Source: Didymodactylos carnosus (taxonomy: Eukaryota; Rotifera; Eurotatoria; Philodinida; Philodinidae). From it: DNA of 64,000 nt. The stretch spans positions 45,469 to 109,468 of the forward strand of contig CAJNOQ010000020.1 in the NCBI GenBank assembly GCA_905250885.1, in the 5' to 3' direction. The position numbers and the translations under genes were made by a program. This document shows, in pieces, positions 61,241-64,000 of the stretch. Below the pieces are notes generated by a model. That model made no database searches. It had not been told where the DNA came from and saw only the letters and a list, made by a program, of their open reading frames with translations. Numbering within the stretch: position 1 is the stretch's first letter; each line of letters opens with the position of its first letter.

Positions 61241-61438
61241 TCCGTTGAATACATTAAAATCGATATTTTGTATCTTTAATACGTCTGAACTCATTAGATA
61301 CATAAAAAAATTCTTAACGCCTTCGTATATCTTAAAAGTTAATGCATTTGAGCGTATGAAATTGTTTGTTGTTAACCTTCCTGTTACATTTTTATAGATT
61401 CAACCCATTTAAAATTCTTAAAATTTTTTACATGTGCG
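61241..61438. repeat. 198-bp direct repeat, copy 2
   Basis: Second copy of the block at 57694-57891, in the same orientation about 3.5 kb downstream, with two base differences. Upstream sequence differs from copy 1, so the open frame is shorter here. Such high identity in non-conserved AT-rich sequence indicates a recent duplication or gene conversion. Confidence 0.9.
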
Positions 61439-62047
61439 AATGCATAAAAACAATTTTTTTGTCCATTTAATTTCGATTCGATTGAATTCGGATTACTTTA
61501 ATGCGTTCACAGAAAGTTAATATATTCAAATGTGTGAAATCATTTAACGTATTCGAATATATTAAAATAATTTACTATGAGACTAAAACGCGTTTTTTTG
61601 TCAGACTAATGCATTACACAACCCATTTTAATTCATTTTAACGCACTACTAACTTTTTAATCGATTCAAACTTTCTCGTTTACATTTAGTATGCTAAATT
61701 TAGCGCATGTAAACGTATTAGAAGTTTTCTTAAGTATGTAAGCATGTAAGTTTATTAATATTTAGTGCTGTTAACTGCATTAAAAAATAGTTAACACATG
61801 AAGAGGACATTTTTGGTATCGAAAAAATTCATTGGGTATTTAGTTCTCATTTGTTGCGTTTATGTTCGGATAAATCTCAGTTAAGATATCGAGTATAAAG
61901 AGATAAAAAGAGGATAATGAAATCGGTCGACTTTCCATATGATTTAGGATATTTTGCGTAGTGCCTGTGACTAATTCTTGTAGATTCTACCGACTGAGTA
62001 TTAATAAGCTAACCAGACAAGTATAGACAATTTTTGAGTTTCGAATA
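61439..62047. other. Repeat-like AT-rich spacer
   Basis: Degenerate AATGCATTA/TAATGCGTT and AACGCACTA-like units are scattered over 61440-61800, suggesting an old repeat built from short palindromes. No gene is recognised. Confidence 0.4.
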
Positions 62048-63242
62048 ATGTTGCGTCTCCATTACAAGAAAAAACGAGTCTACCAAATAAATTTTATTCT
62101 TTACGTTTGTTAACTGTCACTGGAAAACTTTTTCAATTCAACATATAATTGTTGTTTTTTCTTGAATCGTTTATTCAGTCACGCAGGCAGTTGAATTATA
62201 ATCCAACACATAATCGAAATTTATCCTATCATAAAACCGGTGTCATACCGCAATCATCAAAACTTCTGTCTCCAGTTTTACCAAGACAGCATAAATATGA
62301 ATTAAAACAACGAATTTGGCCGAAACAAACTGTTGAATCTTGGTTCTCACATGCAGCCATTGATGGTAGATCATTTGAAAGGACGATAGAATCGTCTCTT
62401 AAAAGTTGAGCACTATGTATACAATTGTATGTATTTGTAGATCGACGTGCCGTTTATAGTTTTTTAAATACTCTATATGATGATGAAGTACGAAACTCAG
62501 CTAGACAACCGCAGCAGTTTTCGAAAAACAGATTTTTAAGTCATACAAACAGTCATTATCCTCGTCAAAATTCACAAACCTCAACTAGTCGTACCTCAAA
62601 AAATGATCTTGGAGAAATTTTAGAATCATTAGAAAGGTATGTTAACCTTATAATAGACCTAAAAATGTGTCAACGTTTATATTCAGAATGGTATTCGAAA
62701 ATTTTTCTATTGACACAAAACAGTGCATATGTACTTTATGCTATTATTGTAAATGTTATTTGAACGTTGACAAAGTCTCTCTGATATATATATTTTGAAT
62801 AGCTGAAAATAAATAGGACAACCTTATCCTACCTAATTACGCAGATCCTTAGTAACCACTATTATTCTTTTGTTATAGTGTTCATCCAGCGTCATCTATT
62901 CAAGATAAATATGTACAAACAAATTTGCCAGAAATTGTTAATAACAATAGTAAAGTACAATCATCGTCTCACTTGAGACGATTCGCAACATCATTTGATA
63001 AACCTATAGAGACATCAATCATCAATGATAATAATAATGACAATATTGACAACTCCAAGAACGAGACGAAAATAAATAATAGAGAGACAGCACCAAGATA
63101 TTTATCCAAAACATGGCGAGTGATAAATCCTCGAGAGAACGTTGAAAGTCAACATGCACCAGATGAAAATATTTCATCTTTTTTTATGCCAACAAAAAAA
63201 GTTTTTCCCGAATATTTTTTTATTCATCCGGATTGGTATTAG
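62048..63242 (+). CDS. Hypothetical four-exon protein, about 280 residues
   Basis: Exons 62048-62104 (tentative first exon, MLRLHYKKKRVYQINFILY), 62179-62404, 62441-62636 and 62879-63242 join in a single frame across GT-AG introns. The protein is polar and basic, with RQHKYELKQRIWPKQTVESW and DGRSFERTIESSL, then a Ser/Gln/Asn-rich middle. It ends with a more conserved-looking aromatic tail: RYLSKTWRVINPR, SFFMPTKKVFPEYFF and IHPDWY at the stop. No transmembrane segment or known domain is visible. The tail style recalls small axonemal or microtubule-inner proteins, but this is only an impression. The splice structure makes a real gene likely; the first exon is uncertain. Confidence 0.62.
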
Positions 63243-64000
63243 GTAAAAATATTCTAAATTAATATACGCTTTTTTGGTATTTAATATTGTGATATTAATA
63301 TAAACAACGAGAAAACTTTTCAAAACTTTGTATATTTAATAGGGGACTTGCAACAAGTATCATTTCTTAAATTTTGTCAAGTTTCGATGTCCTCTGGGCG
63401 ATGGGGATTTTTCGACATGACGCATCCACTAGGATTATTTTGTTTTTTTATCGGGTCAATGGATAACTCAGATCTGGATATTCACCCCTTTTCTGGTAGC
63501 TCCACTCATTATTTTTTTTATAACTCGGTGATAATACGGAAGTTAAGATTTAAATTATTTGTGTAAACTCATAATAACATTCTCTAGCTGTTCCTAGAGA
63601 ATGGTAGGTATATACTGTATAGGTCAGGTTTTACGTTCAAAACTCGATCCCAAGTTGGTCGATATTTTAAAAATTATATATCTCAAAAACTAAACAACAT
63701 TAGCGGATGGTTCTTTCACCAAATTCAAGAGCAGTTTAAATTTGCAGCAGCAGAGCAGTTAAAGGTTGACACTGCTTGAACTCTCATGTAGAAAAAATTT
63801 CAAGAAGTTTTAAAAAAATACAGCCATTCTTGGCCATCACAGTCAAAATAAATATCGCATAATCCCTTCTACATTTAGCCTCTCGAATAAACATTTCTAG
63901 AAAGAACATATATTAATCCCCTTTTGCTAACTGCACTATCAAGCGACTAAAAAAGTTGTATGTTCCATTCTGTTGGTATATTAATCGTTCTTTAAACACC
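63243..64000. other. Right edge, no gene seen
   Basis: AT-rich flank after the last gene. A 72-codon frame at 63348-63566 lacks family features and splice partners. No repeat pair is seen within the window. Confidence 0.4.

Noticed and set aside
1-64000. tRNA, rRNA, CRISPR or operon structures.
   Set aside because: None were recognisable by eye. The DNA is eukaryotic with intron-split genes, and inverted repeats fit transposons, not CRISPR arrays.

Overview
The window is AT-rich animal DNA. Genes are split by many short GT-AG introns, mostly about 50-80 nt, and coding exons often carry Gln, Asn or Ser runs. The gene set is metazoan: TCTP, taspase-1, lysophosphatidic acid phosphatase, CEP170, MTA (a NuRD subunit), golgin GM130, calponin/transgelin and an InaF-motif membrane protein. 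Short introns, heavily decayed gene copies and many small foldback or terminal-inverted-repeat elements suggest a bdelloid rotifer or a close relative. That assignment is inferred from gene style and was not checked against any database.

Layout, left to right: the 3' part of TCTP (0.7-1.3 kb, +); two truncated pieces of a non-LTR retrotransposon (2.2-4.0 kb, -); a small MITE (4.5-4.8 kb); taspase-1 (5.3-7.45 kb, -) with a foldback repeat inside one intron; an ACP6-type histidine acid phosphatase (8.14-10.37 kb, -); a CEP170-like FHA protein (10.9-14.5 kb, -). From 14.5 to 24.6 kb there is no recognisable gene but at least six inverted-repeat elements, including a hAT-type MITE with an 8-bp target-site duplication. 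Next come MTA (24.7-28.1 kb, -), a zinc-binding coiled-coil protein of unknown function (29.3-31.0 kb, -) and GM130/GOLGA2 (32.45-37.6 kb, +).

The right half is sparser. Three long hairpins lie back to back at 38.6-40.3 kb. A SWIM-finger fragment of transposase type is at 41.6 kb. A dead ABCF2 copy is split in two (42.7-43.5 and 51.0-51.9 kb), with an InaF-motif gene (44.4-44.9 kb, -) and a 1-kb inverted-repeat element (45.6-46.6 kb) between the halves. A calponin/transgelin gene (53.0-55.0 kb, -), an unknown single-exon gene (56.6-57.1 kb, +), a 198-bp direct duplication (57.7 and 61.2 kb) and an unknown four-exon gene (62.0-63.2 kb, +) complete it.

The genes are ordinary housekeeping, nuclear, centrosomal, Golgi and cytoskeletal genes, each with its own exons. 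Nothing suggests an operon or a joint pathway. I found no convincing new multi-gene system. The least-explained material is the dense population of foldback and TIR elements, the split ABCF2 relic, the 198-bp duplication and the unknown genes at 29-31 and 62-63 kb.
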